This document shows positions 5,579 through 12,743 of a DNA stretch of 13,416 nucleotides, one piece after another; position 1 is the stretch's first letter; each line of letters begins with the position of its first letter. Source of the stretch: SM23-78 sp041479965. Lineage in GTDB: Archaea > Nanobdellota > Nanobdellia > Woesearchaeales > SM23-78. Below the pieces are notes generated by a model. It saw only the letters and a program-made list of their open reading frames with translations, did no database searches and was not told the DNA's origin. The position numbers were made by a program, and so were the translations under genes. Location: the NCBI GenBank assembly GCA_041479965.1, contig JBGOZE010000031.1, positions 1 to 13,416 of the forward strand, given 5' to 3'.

Positions 5579-6859
5579 ATGACACCACAGGAGATATCGT
5601 TGCTAATATACAACCTGGCGCTCATACCAGTAGTGTGCGTCTCAATACTATTTCTCCTGATAGCTATCCTCAGCATCTATATGGACTATGACCCTTCTAA
5701 AGACAAGAAAGCCAAGAAGCTAAAGCACTTCCCGTTCATTACTGTGCAAGTGCCATGCTTCAATGACCCTGTCGCTGTGAAGTGCATAGATGCCTGCATG
5801 AGGTTTGATTATCCTAAAAGCAGATATGAGATAATGATATTGGATGACAGCACAGATGTGAAGACTCAGAGGATGCTTAAGAAATACGCTGCCAATCATC
5901 CTGGCTTCATAAGATATGTCCACAGGACCAACAGGAGAGGATACAAAGCAGGAGCCCTCCAGGAAGCCATGCACCTCGTCAGGGGAGAAATCATAGTCAT
6001 CTTTGACGCTGACTTCTTGCCAGCACGCTATTTCCTGCAGAAAATCGCTGCTCCATTTGAGAACCCTAAAGTAGGCATAGTCCAGTCAAGGCAAGGCTTC
6101 AGCAACTACCAGACCAACATCATCTCAAGGTTCGCAGCCTATCTCCTGATGATACACCACGCCATCAACATGCCTGTGAACAACAGGACCAACACAGTGT
6201 TCTTCTGCGGAACAGCAGGAGCCATAAGAAAGAAAGCCATCCAAGAAGCAGGGGGATGGACTCCTGGCAGCTTGACAGAAGACACAGACCTGAGCATCAG
6301 GATAATCAGCAAAGGCTACAAGACAGTCTACTTGAAATTCGAGACTCCGAGCGAAGTGCCTGTGACACTTGAAGGATTCATAATCCAACAGACCAGATGG
6401 ACTTACGGTAACATCAGGTCATTCATTGACAACTCAGCCCAGATAATCTACAAGAAAGGGCTCAACCTGAAGCAGAGATTAATGATTGTCTACCTGACCT
6501 GCGGCAACCTCATAGCTCCCGCAGTCATAGTCATGACTCTCGCAGGAATCTCAGGATGGTTCCTCGGAGAGCCACAACTGTTCCAGGCTTCCCAGATATT
6601 TGAATTCTTCATAAAATTCTTCTACACAGTAGGATTCATCATCATGGCGCTCATAACTTTTTTCAAGCTCAAGAAAGTGCGCGAGTTCCCCCAGCTCCTA
6701 CTGGCTTGCTTCTCCATAAGCATTGTCCTGGCATTTGCCAACACAGCTGCTGCCTTTAGGGCAGTATTCATGAAGAACAAGCCACTCTTCAAAGCAAGCA
6801 AGGACTCATGGATATGCACGCCCAAGCAAGGCAATGTTGATTTCGAGAAGACAAAATAA
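5579..6859 (+). CDS. Membrane GT2 glycosyltransferase, cellulose-synthase-like (QxxRW)
   Basis: A 426-residue family 2 glycosyltransferase with the layout of processive, BcsA-like enzymes. One or two N-terminal hydrophobic stretches (about 7-35) precede the cytoplasmic catalytic domain, and three or four membrane segments follow (about 300-330, 343-363, 371-396). Catalytic motifs are complete: DDS (89-91), DADF (143-146), TED (233-235) and QQTRW (270-274). GYKAGALQEAM (121-131) is the usual loop contacting donor phosphate and sugar. Such enzymes transfer a nucleotide-activated sugar to a growing glycan or lipid carrier at the inner membrane face. The precise sugar cannot be read from sequence. 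It starts 1 nt after the DsbA-like gene and its TAA abuts the ATG of the second GT2 gene, so the three are one transcript. No strong Shine-Dalgarno sequence is visible, suggesting coupled translation. Confidence 0.92.
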   Translation: MTPQEISLLIYNLALIPVVCVSILFLLIAILSIYMDYDPSKDKKAKKLKHFPFITVQVPCFNDPVAVKCIDACMRFDYPKSRYEIMILDDSTDVKTQRMLKKYAANHPGFIRYVHRTNRRGYKAGALQEAMHLVRGEIIVIFDADFLPARYFLQKIAAPFENPKVGIVQSRQGFSNYQTNIISRFAAYLLMIHHAINMPVNNRTNTVFFCGTAGAIRKKAIQEAGGWTPGSLTEDTDLSIRIISKGYKTVYLKFETPSEVPVTLEGFIIQQTRWTYGNIRSFIDNSAQIIYKKGLNLKQRLMIVYLTCGNLIAPAVIVMTLAGISGWFLGEPQLFQASQIFEFFIKFFYTVGFIIMALITFFKLKKVREFPQLLLACFSISIVLAFANTAAAFRAVFMKNKPLFKASKDSWICTPKQGNVDFEKTK

Positions 6860-8155
6860 ATGCGGGACGGATCGATGAATCTGCAAACCATATTAAACAC
6901 CATAATCACAGCCATCTTCTTGCTAATCATATTCTCCTATTATTACCTGCTCATCTTCAAGAAGCAGAAGATTGGCAAGAGCAGGAAAAGATTCTCAGGC
7001 ATAAGCATCATCATACCAGCCCATAACGAGGAGAAGTACATCGCTGACACTCTCAAATCAGTCCTAGAGGCTGATTTCCCTGGAAAAAAAGAAATCATAG
7101 TAGTGGATGACGGAAGCAAGGACAAGACCTACAGGATTGCGCAGCAGATATCCAAGATATCAAAGCAGTCTGCGAAGCAGGTTCCCATCAGGATAATAAG
7201 GAAAAAACACACAGGCAAGTCCAACTCAATAAACCAAGCCCTCAAGACAGCCAGGTACGAGTTAGTGGCTGTGGTCGATGCAGACAGCTGCATACACAAG
7301 GATGCCTTGATTGAGGCATTGAAATTCCTGGGAGACCCGAAGGTCGCAGCAGTATGCTCCACAGTCAAAGTGAAGAACAGGCACAACTTCATAGGCATGT
7401 GGCTGCACATAGAGCAGCTCTACAGCTCCCTGCTAAGGAATCTTTTCTCCAAGGTAAACGTGAACCTGGTAGCTCCTGGTCCTCTGAGCATCTACAAGAA
7501 AGAAATTCTTGAGAAGATAGGAGGATTTGAGACTAAGGGATTCTCAGAAGATGTGGATGTAGCACTGCGCCTGATAAAAGCAGGCTACAGGATAGAGTCT
7601 GCAGAGAAGAGCGTCTCAGAGACTAATATGCCTGTCAATCCCAAAGGATTTGCCAGGCAAAGGAACAGGTTCGCGAGAGGATGGATAAACATAATGAAGA
7701 GACACCTACGCTTGGACCATACCTTCATGCAGATATTCACTCTCCCAATCATGTTCTTCGGCTACCTCCAGTCAGTCATCATGGGATTGATATCTCTCTA
7801 CAACCTCATAAGCGGCTACATAACCTATTTTGCAGCCAGAGGAATATGGATGAGTACAGGAGTATTGAAATTCTTCTTTGACTGGTTCTCCATCATAGGG
7901 ATAATTAAGTGGTTCATCCGCATCATCACAGGAGCCTCGCCCCTGACTCTCTTTGACGTGATAGGATTGAGCGCCAGCCTGCTATCCTACCCATTGTTCA
8001 TAATGGCAATAATCAAGTACGACAAGAAGATAACTCTCTGGCACCTAGTGCCATTGTTCTTCCTATTCCCCTATTGGTTCACCATAATGATATTTTACAT
8101 CATCAACCTGGGAGAAGTATTCAACAAGGAGCAGAAGAACATCTGGACCAAATGA
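6860..8155 (+). CDS. Membrane GT2 glycosyltransferase (QxxRF variant)
   Basis: A 431-residue family 2 glycosyltransferase and last gene of the operon. An N-terminal membrane segment (about 11-33) leads to a catalytic domain with IIIPAHNEEKYI (50-61), DDG (83-85), KHTGKSNSINQAL (116-128), DAD (140-142), SED (229-231) and RQRNRFARGW (266-275). The family QxxRW signature is here QRNRF. Several C-terminal membrane segments (about 288-325, 335-358, 364-387, 392-418) complete the protein. It is related to the gene before it but divergent, so the two probably add different sugars or act at different steps of one glycan. The ATG at 6860 directly follows the TAA of the previous gene. An ATG at 6875 (residue 6) is an alternative that would leave a 15-nt gap. 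Neither has a strong ribosome site. Confidence 0.9.
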   Translation: MRDGSMNLQTILNTIITAIFLLIIFSYYYLLIFKKQKIGKSRKRFSGISIIIPAHNEEKYIADTLKSVLEADFPGKKEIIVVDDGSKDKTYRIAQQISKISKQSAKQVPIRIIRKKHTGKSNSINQALKTARYELVAVVDADSCIHKDALIEALKFLGDPKVAAVCSTVKVKNRHNFIGMWLHIEQLYSSLLRNLFSKVNVNLVAPGPLSIYKKEILEKIGGFETKGFSEDVDVALRLIKAGYRIESAEKSVSETNMPVNPKGFARQRNRFARGWINIMKRHLRLDHTFMQIFTLPIMFFGYLQSVIMGLISLYNLISGYITYFAARGIWMSTGVLKFFFDWFSIIGIIKWFIRIITGASPLTLFDVIGLSASLLSYPLFIMAIIKYDKKITLWHLVPLFFLFPYWFTIMIFYIINLGEVFNKEQKNIWTK

Positions 8156-8178
8156 ATGCTCTCATCATTTTAATAAGA

Positions 8179-8186
8179 TTTAAATA
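8179..8186 (+). promoter_or_regulatory. TATA box for the Yip1-like membrane protein gene
   Basis: TTTAAATA is centred about 33 bp before the ATG at 8216. Start of transcription 26-27 bp downstream would leave only about 7 nt of leader, which would exclude the GGAG at 8204-8207, so the real start may lie slightly upstream (for example driven by TTTTAATAA at 8167-8175). This marks the gene as a transcription unit separate from the GT2 operon. Confidence 0.45.
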
Positions 8187-8215
8187 AAAAGCAAAAAACC
8201 TACGGAGAGAAGAAC

Positions 8216-8758
8216 ATGAACCTCAAAAGAACCATCAAACACAGCATCAGGATCTTGTATAATCCTGAACAGGAGTTCGAAGCCCTTAACAACAGGACAC
8301 TTGAAGAAGTTGTAGAGGATTACATAATCCTTCTTCTTTCCATCAGCGTGCTGGCAGGAGTTGTCAGCCTTGCCTATCAAGCCATATATGCAGCCTACAT
8401 CAACCTATTCCAAGGTATAGCCATCAATTACCTCAGGCTGCTCAACTATAGCGCAGGCAACTCAGTAAGCCTGTTCTTCTTCTATGCGTTCGCAGGGACC
8501 TTCCTGCTGTTCATCATCAGCCTAGTAGTCAAGGCGTTTGTCAAAGGAATCAAGTACACCAAGCTAATCTCAATATTGCTCTACTCTGTCACCCCGCTAC
8601 TATTATTCTGCTGGATAACACCAGCTTTCTTCCTGCCACTATCAGTATGGTGCATCTTCCTCGCAGTATCTGGTGTGAAGACCTTCAGACGGATAGAAGA
8701 GCAGAAGAAAAAACTCATCAGCTCCAAGGCCGGATTGAAAAAAACCAGAAGAAAATGA
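8216..8758 (+). CDS. Small Yip1-like multi-pass membrane protein
   Basis: A 180-residue integral membrane protein with about four hydrophobic segments (about 36-60, 84-108, 117-132, 137-153) and a basic C-terminal tail (KKLISSKAGLKKTRRK). The N-terminus, SIRILYNPEQEFEALNNRTLEEVVEDYIILLL, matches the pattern that opens Yip1-domain proteins of bacteria and archaea: a short amphipathic lead, an NP dipeptide, then the first membrane segment. The role of prokaryotic Yip1-like proteins is poorly known. The call rests on pattern and topology, so a generic membrane protein remains possible. GGAG at 8204-8207 lies 8 nt before the ATG. It has its own TATA box and converges with the GT-C operon, 64 bp separating the stop codons. 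Confidence 0.8.
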   Translation: MNLKRTIKHSIRILYNPEQEFEALNNRTLEEVVEDYIILLLSISVLAGVVSLAYQAIYAAYINLFQGIAINYLRLLNYSAGNSVSLFFFYAFAGTFLLFIISLVVKAFVKGIKYTKLISILLYSVTPLLLFCWITPAFFLPLSVWCIFLAVSGVKTFRRIEEQKKKLISSKAGLKKTRRK

Positions 8759-8822
8759 AATTAGCTCTCTAATTGTTCTGCACATCAATGTTTGTTAATA
8801 TTAATTATTAATCGCATTCATA

Positions 8823-10349
8823 TCATTCCGGGATGTACTCCCAGAGCTCTATGCCTGCAGTTTTAGAGTATCTGATGAATTTCTCGCTGTTCCTAATCAG
8901 GAACCAGAAGCCTCGCTCCCTATCCTCCCAGAAATTCTGCTTAATATCAGGGGTTATCAAGAAATACTTAAATCCTTGTGCCTGGATGATAGGCTCAGCA
9001 TCTTTCAGCCTGGCGGTGTTGAACAAAGTGTCAGCCACTCCTCTTTTCTCGCGGTAATTAAGGAATAAATAAGAATTAGAATCCAGGAAAACAGTTTTCT
9101 CAGAATAGAGCTCCACTAAAAAGCCGCTCTTCTCATCTGACAGGACAAGCCCTTCAGGAAGATCCTTGAGGGCCAGCATGACCTTTTGCATGCTGCTGTC
9201 AGGTGGAGACTGGACAAGCAGGCTGACCTGGTTGACCAAGGCGAACACCAAGCTGCACAGCACCAGGATTAGGGTGCCTGTCCTGATGATATCCAATTCC
9301 CATTTCCTCTTATAAAAATATACGATGGCATCTACGCAATAGAAGGTGATGATGAAAGTGGCAAATACTCTTGCGATCGTATTGAAGAAAGACAGCCCGA
9401 GTAACGCCAGCACTGCCAAGTGCAGAAGCCTCTTATTTTCTTGGATCATCCACAGATGGACAAATCCTATCAGGAAAAGCATCAAGAGGAAAATGTCAAA
9501 CCCTATATCAGCTCGCAGCACAGACACTATGTTCCTGAACTCAAAAGCATGGAAGCTTAGCATCTTGAGATTATAATTCAGGAAAGGAGCCATCACACCT
9601 ATTGCCAGTGCAGAGGGTATGAAGGGGATTAGGAGCAGCTTGAGCTTTCGTTTCAAGGCCAGACAGAGCACTAGAATGATAAGGAAGGTAATCAAAAAAG
9701 CTGTAAGGCTGCTTAAGGCCAGAAGGAAGAACAAGAGCAGACACATCACAAGCTCATACTTGCTCTTCTTGGCTTTGATGATGAAAAAGATGATTAGCAA
9801 GCTAAAAAGGACTATCAAGCCAGCAGCATAGAGCCCTGTGAAAAGCACTATGAAAGCAGGGCTGACTGCCAAGATTATCAGGGAATAGGCTGCATCATCC
9901 TTTTTGACTCCTAAAATCAGCAATATCCTGAAGAAAATGAAAGCAGAAAGCAAGCCCAGGACCAAAGGAAAGAAAATGGGTAGAGAATCTGCAGAAACAA
10001 CTGTAAGCATGAGGGCCAACAGATAATGATATGGATCAGGTGAATAGGGAGTATTCTGGATAGGGTCTTGGCCTATGAAAGGATCAGATTTTATTGTCTG
10101 GGCCAGGCGGATATTATAATATGATTCACCTGTGGTCAAAGGGGGATTACCTTGCAGCAATCGTATGCCCACTACGGATGCTAGCACAGCAATGATGAGC
10201 AACACTGCAAGCAAGAGTGGCTTGATGCGCGGCTTTTTCTCCTCTCCAAAGATATCTGCGGCCCCCTTGAAGCTTTTCTCCTTGACACGCCTAGCATTCT
10301 TGGCTTCTCGGGTTTCTCTTATTGTTCTCTGTTTTTTCTGTTGGCTCAT
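8823..10349 (-). CDS. GT-C-type multi-membrane glycosyltransferase-like protein, downstream paralog
   Basis: A 508-residue protein with a basic cytoplasmic N-terminal extension of about 43 residues, roughly a dozen membrane segments between about 44 and 380, and a soluble C-terminal domain of about 125 residues. The first outside loop reads GESYYNIRLAQTI (74-86) and continues to PYSPDPYHYLLAL. This is the pattern of GT-C enzymes (STT3, PMT, ArnT) in which an acidic residue near YxxR binds the metal and lipid-linked sugar; here that residue would be Glu75. The C-terminal domain (LPEGLVLSDEKSGFLVELY... VADTLFNTARL... FKYFLIT) matches the same region of the upstream gene, so the two are paralogs. 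Its ATG follows the upstream TAG with no gap, and GAGGT lies 7 nt before the start. The fold is likely; donor and acceptor are unknown. Confidence 0.78.
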   Translation of the reverse strand: MSQQKKQRTIRETREAKNARRVKEKSFKGAADIFGEEKKPRIKPLLLAVLLIIAVLASVVGIRLLQGNPPLTTGESYYNIRLAQTIKSDPFIGQDPIQNTPYSPDPYHYLLALMLTVVSADSLPIFFPLVLGLLSAFIFFRILLILGVKKDDAAYSLIILAVSPAFIVLFTGLYAAGLIVLFSLLIIFFIIKAKKSKYELVMCLLLFFLLALSSLTAFLITFLIILVLCLALKRKLKLLLIPFIPSALAIGVMAPFLNYNLKMLSFHAFEFRNIVSVLRADIGFDIFLLMLFLIGFVHLWMIQENKRLLHLAVLALLGLSFFNTIARVFATFIITFYCVDAIVYFYKRKWELDIIRTGTLILVLCSLVFALVNQVSLLVQSPPDSSMQKVMLALKDLPEGLVLSDEKSGFLVELYSEKTVFLDSNSYLFLNYREKRGVADTLFNTARLKDAEPIIQAQGFKYFLITPDIKQNFWEDRERGFWFLIRNSEKFIRYSKTAGIELWEYIPE

Positions 10350-11840
10350 CTAGGTGACCTCGCAGTCTAGGAACTGGTAAATGAGGGCGTCTCTATCGTA
10401 GATCAGGTCAAAACATTCGGGGTCTGCATAAAACAGTTGGGTGATATTGTATGATTTCATGCTGTGAGTGGACAAAAAGATGTAACCAACAGAGTAATCG
10501 TTGATCAACCTGACTGCTTCTGATTCCAACCTAATGGTGAATAGGTGATTGACATCGTTGTATCTCTGGTCAATGTTTTTTATCAAGATAAAGTTCTGGT
10601 CAGCTACATTCTTTCTCTGCGCTACATAGTTGATAAGAAATCCTTCCTCGACCCTACCGAGCACAACAGCATCTTTTTCCGTGTTGTTCCTTATCCATTC
10701 AAGCGCCCGGATATCCTGTTGAGGAGGCACACCCAACCTTTCCTCCCTTGTCGACACCACGAACGGAGAGAGGGTTGTGAGAATGAACAAGACTGTTATT
10801 GCGAGTATGAACAGTATGGACAGCCTGGGAACCTTGGTCTTAGATATAGACACCAGAATTACCTTGATGGCGTAGGATGAGAGTATTATCAGGTTCAGGC
10901 TGAGGAACAAAAGGCCTGCATTGATAGGAATAAGCTTGAGCCAGAGCATTATAAAAGATATTATCGCAAAGCTGATGAAAAGCGTCGCTGCCTGACTCTT
11001 GGTCTTGAAGAATACATTATACACAGCATACACCCCTAGGAGCAGGGGAATAACTCCGACAGCGTAGGTGATGCCGAGAAAGCTTATGTCTGAGAAATAT
11101 GAAGAGAGCAGAGGAGCTGGAATGTTCTGCCAGATGAAGCTTATGCCATGGGTCAAAAAAGCTTTTTTATAGAGCAAGAGATTGAACCATAGCGCTAAAA
11201 AGAACATGAAAAGCGCAATCTCGACCTCTTTTTTGCTCAGCTCCTGCTTCCCAAGCCTTACAATGATGAAATAAATTGGCAGACTTATGAAAAGGATGAA
11301 CACAGAGGCGTGCGTCAAGAGCAGCATCATGGTCAAGATAAGGCTTAAGGTCGGGAAACCTTTCTCATCAATCCGCATGAAAGCGTAACTTAGTAGGAAG
11401 ATGAGAGGAAGGCTGAGCGAATAGACAGAAGCCTGGTTGAGGGTGGCGTATATGATCGGGACAAAGCCGCAGAAAAAAGCTGCGAGCAAAGCTGCTGTCC
11501 TGTTCTTGGTAAGATGTTTCGCGATAAGATAGATAACTAGAGACAAAGAAGCAAAAGCCAGGCTCGGCACGATTTTAGCTGCAAGCTCGAGCGGCATAAA
11601 GAATCCAAAACCTGCAAGCACATAATAGAATAGAGGCGGGAATACTATGGTCCTTCCAGAATAGCTCAACGGGTCCTTGAATAAAGGCAGCCCTGTCTGC
11701 TGTATGTGCTCTGCCTGACGTAGGGTGTCATAGGCTCCATACTCAAAAGCTCTTTCTGGGAGCACCAGATATAGGCGCGTGCCTAGCACTAACAGGAAAA
11801 TCAATGCAAGTATCCAATGTTCTCTGGTTATCTTAATCAT
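10350..11840 (-). CDS. GT-C-type multi-membrane glycosyltransferase-like protein, upstream paralog
   Basis: A 496-residue protein starting with a membrane segment (9-28), then a first outside loop EYGAYDTLRQAEHIQQTG (33-50) and SGRTIVFPPLFYYVLAG (61-77). This order, YxxR followed by a PPLFYY segment, is characteristic of archaeal GT-C enzymes of the STT3/PMT group. About ten further membrane segments lead to a soluble domain from about 365 to the end, including IRALEWIRNNTEKDAVVLG, VADQNFIL and SVGYIFLS. The acidic residue present in its paralog (Glu75) aligns with Gly35 here; Glu33 or Asp38 could substitute. The gene lies 51 bp after trmB on the same strand without a clear promoter between, so it probably belongs to the same transcript. 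AGGAAGG at 11852-11858 is 11 nt from the ATG, a rather long spacing. Function beyond a sugar-transfer or membrane glycan role is not established. Confidence 0.78.
   Translation of the reverse strand: MIKITREHWILALIFLLVLGTRLYLVLPERAFEYGAYDTLRQAEHIQQTGLPLFKDPLSYSGRTIVFPPLFYYVLAGFGFFMPLELAAKIVPSLAFASLSLVIYLIAKHLTKNRTAALLAAFFCGFVPIIYATLNQASVYSLSLPLIFLLSYAFMRIDEKGFPTLSLILTMMLLLTHASVFILFISLPIYFIIVRLGKQELSKKEVEIALFMFFLALWFNLLLYKKAFLTHGISFIWQNIPAPLLSSYFSDISFLGITYAVGVIPLLLGVYAVYNVFFKTKSQAATLFISFAIISFIMLWLKLIPINAGLLFLSLNLIILSSYAIKVILVSISKTKVPRLSILFILAITVLFILTTLSPFVVSTREERLGVPPQQDIRALEWIRNNTEKDAVVLGRVEEGFLINYVAQRKNVADQNFILIKNIDQRYNDVNHLFTIRLESEAVRLINDYSVGYIFLSTHSMKSYNITQLFYADPECFDLIYDRDALIYQFLDCEVT
10357..10361 (-). 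promoter_or_regulatory. Ribosome site of the second GT-C gene, inside the first
   Basis: On the minus strand GAGGT lies within the last codons of the upstream gene, 7 nt before the ATG that immediately follows its TAG. This supports both the start site and independent initiation on a shared transcript. Confidence 0.55.
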
Positions 11841-11891
11841 TTTTTTATCTGCCTTCCTGTCGTCATAATCTAATCATTTCTTTAATCTTCT

Positions 11892-12617
11892 TTATTTTTT
11901 TGCGATGTTCCACATGAACTCAAAATAAGCCCTGAAGCTCTCTGCAAGCGAAGAGTCTGCTATGAGGATAGCCTTAGGGTTCTCCTCCCATATTATTATG
12001 GAGACCTTGTTACCATATATATTTGTCGATGTAGGAGCCTTGTTGCCCTTCTTTATGAAGCGTATGTCTGAAAGAGGGATTTTGCTTAGGTATTTCTCTT
12101 TTCTTGCGCTCTCATCAAAAAGCATCCTGACCTTTATGCCTTTCTCTACTCTTTCCTTGTCAAAATGCGGAAAATAATATTTGACTATCTCGTCCACATT
12201 GACAGCATCGCCAAAGAGAAGCACTTCCTTGCCCTCTTTTATCTGGTCATCAAAGACAGTCTTTATGGCCTGCTTGCCCCTGAAGAACTGCACTTCTTTC
12301 TTCTCATCAGAGAATTTTCTGAGCAGGTGGAGCTCTGGAAGGATCTGCTTGATATTATCCTCTCTCTCCTTGAGCATCTCCAAGAGCCTCTCCGGGGCTA
12401 CAGCCTCGAAATACTTCCTATTATTCGTCTTTATGTAGGAGACCAGCCCTTTCTCTATGAGGCGCTCCACAGCATCATACACGCTTCTCCTGTGGATGCT
12501 TGTGTGCTTGGTTATCTCTCCTGCCCTTGAAGAGCCTTTCTCGAGCAAAGACAGATATACTTTGGCCTCTGATTGGGTTAGGCCTGCTTCTTCGAGGAAT
12601 TTCTGGTTCATGTACAT
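11892..12617 (-). CDS. TrmB-family transcriptional regulator
   Basis: A 241-residue protein with TrmB architecture. A winged helix-turn-helix (about 4-70) contains FLEEAGLTQSEAKVYLSLLE, GEITKHTSIHRRSVYDAVERL and the wing residues GLVSYIKTNNRKYFEAV. A short helical linker (75-100) leads to a C-terminal effector/dimerisation domain (about 105-241) with EVQFFRGKQAIKTVFDD, VLLFGDAVN, VRMLFDESARKEKYL and FRAYFEFMWNIAKK. TrmB proteins commonly sense sugars and control sugar uptake or use; the ligand here cannot be read. It lies upstream of two GT-C genes on the same strand and divergent from the 12744 gene, both plausible targets. Two starts are possible: ATG at 12617, or ATG at 12611 two codons in, which better fits a leaderless transcript from the TATA box at 12633-12642. 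Confidence 0.9.
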   Translation of the reverse strand: MYMNQKFLEEAGLTQSEAKVYLSLLEKGSSRAGEITKHTSIHRRSVYDAVERLIEKGLVSYIKTNNRKYFEAVAPERLLEMLKEREDNIKQILPELHLLRKFSDEKKEVQFFRGKQAIKTVFDDQIKEGKEVLLFGDAVNVDEIVKYYFPHFDKERVEKGIKVRMLFDESARKEKYLSKIPLSDIRFIKKGNKAPTSTNIYGNKVSIIIWEENPKAILIADSSLAESFRAYFEFMWNIAKK

Positions 12618-12632
12618 GAGAAAGAGATGGGG

Positions 12633-12642
12633 ATTTATAAAT
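12633..12642 (-). promoter_or_regulatory. TATA box for trmB-like gene
   Basis: ATTTATAAAT is centred about 20 bp upstream of the ATG at 12617 and about 26 bp upstream of the in-frame ATG at 12611. The usual 26-27 bp spacing would start the transcript at the second ATG, giving a leaderless mRNA and a protein two residues shorter. Confidence 0.6.
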
Positions 12643-12656
12643 ATTATTAATTATGT

Positions 12657-12672
12657 GGTGAAAGTTATCACC
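12657..12672. promoter_or_regulatory. Palindrome between divergent promoters, possible regulator operator
   Basis: GGTGA-N6-TCACC sits between the two facing TATA boxes, 15 bp from the trmB box and 8 bp upstream of the box for the 12744 gene. Half-sites spaced by N6 suit a dimeric winged-helix protein. The known Thermococcales TrmB motif is TATCAC-N5-GTGATA, with half-sites in the opposite order, so the match is to style only. A site upstream of both boxes would fit activation more readily than repression. No other copy was seen. Confidence 0.4.
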
Positions 12673-12679
12673 TCAAAAA

Positions 12680-12687
12680 TTTAAATA
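12680..12687 (+). promoter_or_regulatory. TATA box for the orphan helical protein gene
   Basis: TTTAAATA preceded by an A-rich stretch (TCAAAAA) that fits a BRE. Initiation 26-27 bp downstream, near 12710, leaves a leader of about 34 nt that contains the ribosome site. Confidence 0.65.
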
Positions 12688-12729
12688 CAAGACAAGCTTT
12701 ACACACTCAAATAAAGAAAAAAAAACAGT

Positions 12730-12735
12730 AGGAGG
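12730..12735 (+). promoter_or_regulatory. Strong Shine-Dalgarno site for the 12744 gene
   Basis: AGGAGG lies 8 nt before the ATG at 12744. With the TATA box upstream it shows that this orphan frame is a real, well-translated gene. Confidence 0.7.
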
Positions 12736-12743
12736 CAATCAAA

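Noticed and set aside
8759..8774. Hairpin AATTAG-CTCT-CTAATT directly after the Yip1-like stop codon as a terminator
   Set aside because: The stem is only 6 bp and A/T-rich, and no T tract follows, so it is too weak to call. It sits in a convergent gap where some terminator is expected.
9346..9576. Plus-strand frame of 76 codons, and similar ones at 8833-9057, 9619-9831 and 10132-10353
   Set aside because: All are antisense to the multi-membrane GT-C genes, with lysine/serine-rich products typical of reading hydrophobic codons in reverse.
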